Assembly (NCBI GenBank): GCA_030621975.1
Contig: JAUXGQ010000033.1
Span: 1-9,003 of the forward strand
DNA length: 9,003 nucleotides
Source: Gammaproteobacteria bacterium
Lineage (GTDB): Bacteria > Pseudomonadota > Gammaproteobacteria > Chromatiales > Chromatiaceae
Direction: 5' to 3'
Shown here piece by piece: positions 6,602 to 9,003 of this stretch. The notes under the pieces were generated by a model. It saw nothing but the letters and a program-made list of their open reading frames with translations, had not been told where the DNA came from and searched no databases. The translations under genes were made by a program, and so were the position numbers. Position 1 is the stretch's first letter. Every line of letters starts with the position of its first letter.

Positions 6602-6716
6602 TTTATCCCTGGGAAGAGACGATTTCAAGGACATAATCGAGCAAACGACAAAGCGCAAGACGAGACCAGGCCAGCCAGGACGGCCACGAATAGATGAAAA
6701 AGAAGCGATACGATAG
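6597..6716 (+). pseudogene. RAYT C-terminal remnant (third)
   Basis: In the frame ending at TAG 6714-6716, the DNA encodes LSLGRDDFKDIIEQTTKRK followed by RPGQPGRPRIDEKEAIR. This matches the last 35 or so residues of many RAYTs (LGxDRFKxxIE, then RPGxPGRPR). There is no start codon and nothing upstream in this frame resembles the rest of the protein, so it is a tail fragment only. It sits about 20 bases after the previous RAYT tail and repeats the same part of the protein, so the two cannot be pieces of one gene. It could be the missing extreme C-terminus of the remnant at 869-1258, displaced by the TRAP operon, but this is a guess. Confidence 0.65.
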
Positions 6717-6941
6717 ATACGTATCAAAATATCGATAGGAATATGTTGCTTATTTGAAGTATATTAGCGAAATCTGTCTTCATCACTGAAAAAGATACTG
6801 CGCCGTTCATTCCCCCTGGCGGTATTATGGTAAAGTGCTCCGGCAAATTTCATTCTTAACGGTCTGGCCATCCTTGACCTCCAACGTTTATCCATTCCCT
6901 CTAAACCGTAAACCACCCCTCAAATATGTGCAATGGGAGAC

Positions 6942-7742
6942 CTACTTCGGGGGCTCATGTGGCGTTGGGCTGACGACGATACAGGGCTGTCCCAGTTGCT
7001 CCAACTCGGCGCACACACCACGGGCTGCATCCACCGAAAATCCGCCTGTCTGCAGGCGATGGTAGACCCTGCCCCGCAGATCGACGGTGTCGAGCTGCAT
7101 TTCCAGATCACCCAAAAGGCCGGCGTAGTGCCGGCGACAGCGCTCCCAGGTATCGATCGCAATCTGTCGACTATTGAAGGATCCCAGCTGTATGTGATAG
7201 TTTCCCCTGCCCGCCGCGCCTTCAGGAGGGCTGGCTTGCGGCCGGACCGCTTCGCTGGTAACGGTAGCGGGCCGATGCTTGACCGCCGCGATTTCGGGGG
7301 CAGACTGCCCGCCGGCAGTGGCGCCGTGGGCAAGCAGCAGCCTCTCCACTTCCCGATAGCCTTTGCGCCTGGCCCAGTCCAGGGCCGTGAACCCGGCGTC
7401 GTTACGGGCGTCTATGTCGGCGCCATGCTCGATGAGCATGCCGACCACCTCGGCGTGGCCCTTGTAGGCCGCCAGGTGCAGTGGCGTATTGCCGTTGTCG
7501 ACCTCCTTGTTGACGTCCGCCCCACCCCTCAGCAGCCGCCTGACCACGGCGGCATCACCCTTGAAGGCCATCCAGTGCAATTCCGTGTCGCCCTTTTTGC
7601 CGCGCCGGTTCACCCAGCTCTGTGCCGCCGCACGGGCAGCGGGCTCCGCTGTCGTCTCCGGGACCTGCCCGGAGACCTGCGCCACAGCGGAGCCTGCCGC
7701 TATCTGGCAGGCGATGAATAAAGCTCCGGTAAAATGTTTCAT
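6942..7742 (-). CDS. Exported ankyrin-repeat protein with C-terminal SPOR domain
   Basis: This 266-residue protein starts at the ATG at 7742; longer in-frame starts exist but would bury the signal peptide. Residues 1-21 (MKHFTGALFI..., ending SAVA before Q) look like a signal peptide, so the protein should be periplasmic. Three ankyrin repeats follow at about 51-83, 84-116 and 117-143, with typical NTPLHLAAYKGHAEVV and GADIDARNDAGFTALDWA patterns; the first is less canonical (TELHWMAFKGD). A Pro/Ala-rich linker (about 144-178) leads to a SPOR-like domain at 181-258, with YHIQLGSFNSR at its start and VYHRLQTGGF before the last helix, as in cell-wall-binding SPOR proteins. Known SPOR domains bind peptidoglycan with denuded glycan strands, often at the division site; ankyrin repeats bind proteins. 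A scaffolding role at the cell wall is inference. No strong ribosome binding site is visible. It stands alone and is not part of an obvious operon. Confidence 0.85.
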   Translation of the reverse strand: MKHFTGALFIACQIAAGSAVAQVSGQVPETTAEPAARAAAQSWVNRRGKKGDTELHWMAFKGDAAVVRRLLRGGADVNKEVDNGNTPLHLAAYKGHAEVVGMLIEHGADIDARNDAGFTALDWARRKGYREVERLLLAHGATAGGQSAPEIAAVKHRPATVTSEAVRPQASPPEGAAGRGNYHIQLGSFNSRQIAIDTWERCRRHYAGLLGDLEMQLDTVDLRGRVYHRLQTGGFSVDAARGVCAELEQLGQPCIVVSPTPHEPPK

Positions 7743-8153
7743 GGCCGCGTCACGCCCGGTTATCCCACTGGTCGATATCCTTATGCCGGGCATTCTATTG
7801 CTTCTGGGGGTCGAGGTCACTACCGACATCTGCGCGGCAGCCGACGAGGTGCCGAACGCGCGGCCGCCGAATCCTTTAACACGATCATCTGGGGCCTGAC
7901 AGGGGGCGCGCACCGTCGGTAGCGCTCTTCAAGCAAGGTATCTTTGAGCGCCAGAGCCTGCGCAATCTGGTATATTTTTATATTCGAATGAGGTATTCGA
8001 CGACAAATGGTCGAGTCGCTTTTTTCACTCTGCAGCACAGAACAAGGAGCCTAGTTCAGTATCCGGCCGTAAAATCCTTAGTCGGGACGGGTCTAAACTC
8101 AAATTCATGAAACATCGAAGAGTCGGCAATACAGAAGAGTGATTGATGGATAA
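7743..8153. other. Divergent intergenic region, no gene recognised
   Basis: This 411-base region separates the minus-strand ankyrin-SPOR gene from the plus-strand dehydrogenase gene, so it must hold both promoters, though I cannot place either with confidence. From about 7950 it is clearly AT-richer than the DNA to its left. GCGCTC (7922-7927) and GAGCGC (7946-7951) form a 6-bp inverted repeat with an 18-base loop. TCGAC (7997-8001) and GTCGA (8010-8014) form a small stem five bases before a run of six Ts. Short open frames here have no recognisable content. Confidence 0.5.
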
Positions 8154-9003
8154 ATGAATATAGGTTTGTTCTATCCCGGGGAAATGGGTGCGTCCATTGC
8201 CGGCGTATTAAGAGGCAATGGGCATGAGGTCTACTGGGTCCCTTCAGGTAGAAGTGAAAGGACACAAGTGCGGGCAAACGGTCAAGGTTTGCGATCACTG
8301 GCGGATCTTAACGAAATGTGCGCCCGTTGCCAGCTTATCGTTTCTATATGCCCCCCGCTTCACGCGGAGGATATTGCTAACCAAGTGGCGGCATCTCAGT
8401 TTTCAGGGCAATTCCTGGAGGCAAATGCTATCTCTCCACAAAAAAGCATGCGGCTTGCTGAGATGATGGATGAAAAAGGCATAAGTTACGTTGATGGCAG
8501 CATCGTCGGCCCTCCGTTAGAGAGTGGTGAGGCATCTACCACAACGTTGTTTTTATCGGCAGCTTGTGCTCAAGAGGTTGAAAAATACTTTATTGGAGGG
8601 CGCTTGAAAACTAGGGTCCTGGGTGCGGAAGCCGGGTTAGCCTCCGCTATGAAAATATGTGATTCAGCCTTTAACAAGGGGCTGCTAGCCTTGCTCTATG
8701 AAATCATTAGCCTCGCAGAACATTTTGATCTTAGACGTGAACTGATGGAAATCTGGAGCATAAATGAAGGCGGTGTGGCTCATCTTAGCATCGCAAATGA
8801 CCGACTAAGTCGCAGTGCACGCAAGGCTTATCGATTTGTGGACGAAATGACGGAGATATCGGATACCTTAGCCGATTGCCCTGAGCTGCCAGCGGGATTT
8901 GCTAGGGAGGCTAGGGATATTTATACCAAGCTGATAGGTTTTAGGCCTGGTGGAATGACTCCGTCCGAAGAGGCGATCGTCGCTCCGTTCGCGGAGCAGA
9001 CGC
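8154..9003 (+). CDS. NAD(P)-dependent dehydrogenase, 3-hydroxyisobutyrate dehydrogenase-like/DUF1932 type (3' end outside window)
   Basis: The frame is open from the ATG at 8154 to the right edge (283 codons), so it is nearly complete for a family of about 280-310 residues. The N-terminal Rossmann domain has IGLFYPGEMGASIA (3-16), a variant of the GxGxMG dinucleotide loop that I associate with the HPGEMG-type subgroup. It then has SGRSERT (31-37, possibly contacting an NADP phosphate), SICPPL (64-69), EANAISP (89-95) and VDGSIVGPP (113-121). The helical C-terminal domain opens with ASAMKICDSAFNKG (163-176), including the conserved catalytic-type Lys167, and fits the DUF1932 domain. It probably reduces or oxidises a small hydroxy acid or related compound in the cytoplasm; the substrate is unknown. 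A weak GGA precedes the start. Its many AT-rich codons (AAA, ATA, TTA) contrast with the TRAP genes, hinting at a different origin. No stop codon is visible. Confidence 0.85.
   Translation, partial: MNIGLFYPGEMGASIAGVLRGNGHEVYWVPSGRSERTQVRANGQGLRSLADLNEMCARCQLIVSICPPLHAEDIANQVAASQFSGQFLEANAISPQKSMRLAEMMDEKGISYVDGSIVGPPLESGEASTTTLFLSAACAQEVEKYFIGGRLKTRVLGAEAGLASAMKICDSAFNKGLLALLYEIISLAEHFDLRRELMEIWSINEGGVAHLSIANDRLSRSARKAYRFVDEMTEISDTLADCPELPAGFAREARDIYTKLIGFRPGGMTPSEEAIVAPFAEQT

Noticed and set aside
6933..7721. Plus-strand open frame of 262 codons
   Set aside because: It is the antisense shadow of the ankyrin-SPOR gene; low-complexity GC-driven translation with no motifs.
7820..8038. Minus-strand 72-codon frame containing IYQIAQALALKDTLLEERYRR
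   Set aside because: One stretch looks protein-like, but I recognise no family, there is no good ribosome binding site, and the rest is low-complexity. Not supported as a gene.
8056..8298. Minus-strand 80-codon frame
   Set aside because: It overlaps the start of the dehydrogenase gene on the opposite strand and shows no motif.
8982..8997. GCTCCG-TTCG-CGGAGC hairpin as a terminator
   Set aside because: It lies inside the open dehydrogenase frame near the window edge with no T tract in view, so a coding coincidence is more likely.

Overview
The window looks like a chromosomal segment of a proteobacterium, probably a gammaproteobacterium. The reasons are GC-rich genes with Shine-Dalgarno sites, a periplasmic TRAP uptake system, a SPOR-domain envelope protein, and decayed REP-associated tyrosine transposases (RAYTs) with a REP-like palindrome. 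I cannot name the genus. I see no RNA gene, CRISPR array, intact insertion sequence or phage gene.

Layout, left to right. (1) Positions 1-797, plus strand: the 3' part of a gene for a protein with an HPr-like phosphocarrier motif; it is open at the left edge. (2) 831-1258: a RAYT remnant lacking its N-terminal catalytic half, interrupted by an in-frame TAG and ending in a REP-like hairpin. (3) 5888 down to 1341, minus strand: a four-gene unit, dctQ - dctM - dctP - acyl-CoA synthetase/ligase. It encodes a complete TRAP transporter followed by an adenylate-forming enzyme. (4) 5889-6716: a low-coding stretch with a 9-bp tandem repeat just upstream of dctQ, a 254-bp segment bracketed by 10-bp inverted repeats, and two further RAYT C-terminal remnants placed one after the other. 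(5) 6942-7742, minus strand: an exported protein with three ankyrin repeats and a C-terminal SPOR domain. (6) 8154-9003, plus strand: most of an NAD(P)-dependent dehydrogenase of the 3-hydroxyisobutyrate dehydrogenase-like/DUF1932 type, running off the right edge and visibly more AT-rich than the TRAP genes.

Functionally, the TRAP genes would import an organic acid: DctP captures it in the periplasm, and DctQ and DctM carry it across the inner membrane. The downstream ligase could then activate the imported carboxylate to its CoA thioester. The substrate is not identifiable from the sequence. RAYT debris lies on both sides of this operon, which suggests a recombination-prone site and possible acquisition of the block. 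Nothing in the window clearly amounts to a new defence or mobile system. The most unusual items are the ankyrin-SPOR protein, the large HPr-like protein and the RAYT-bracketed transporter block.
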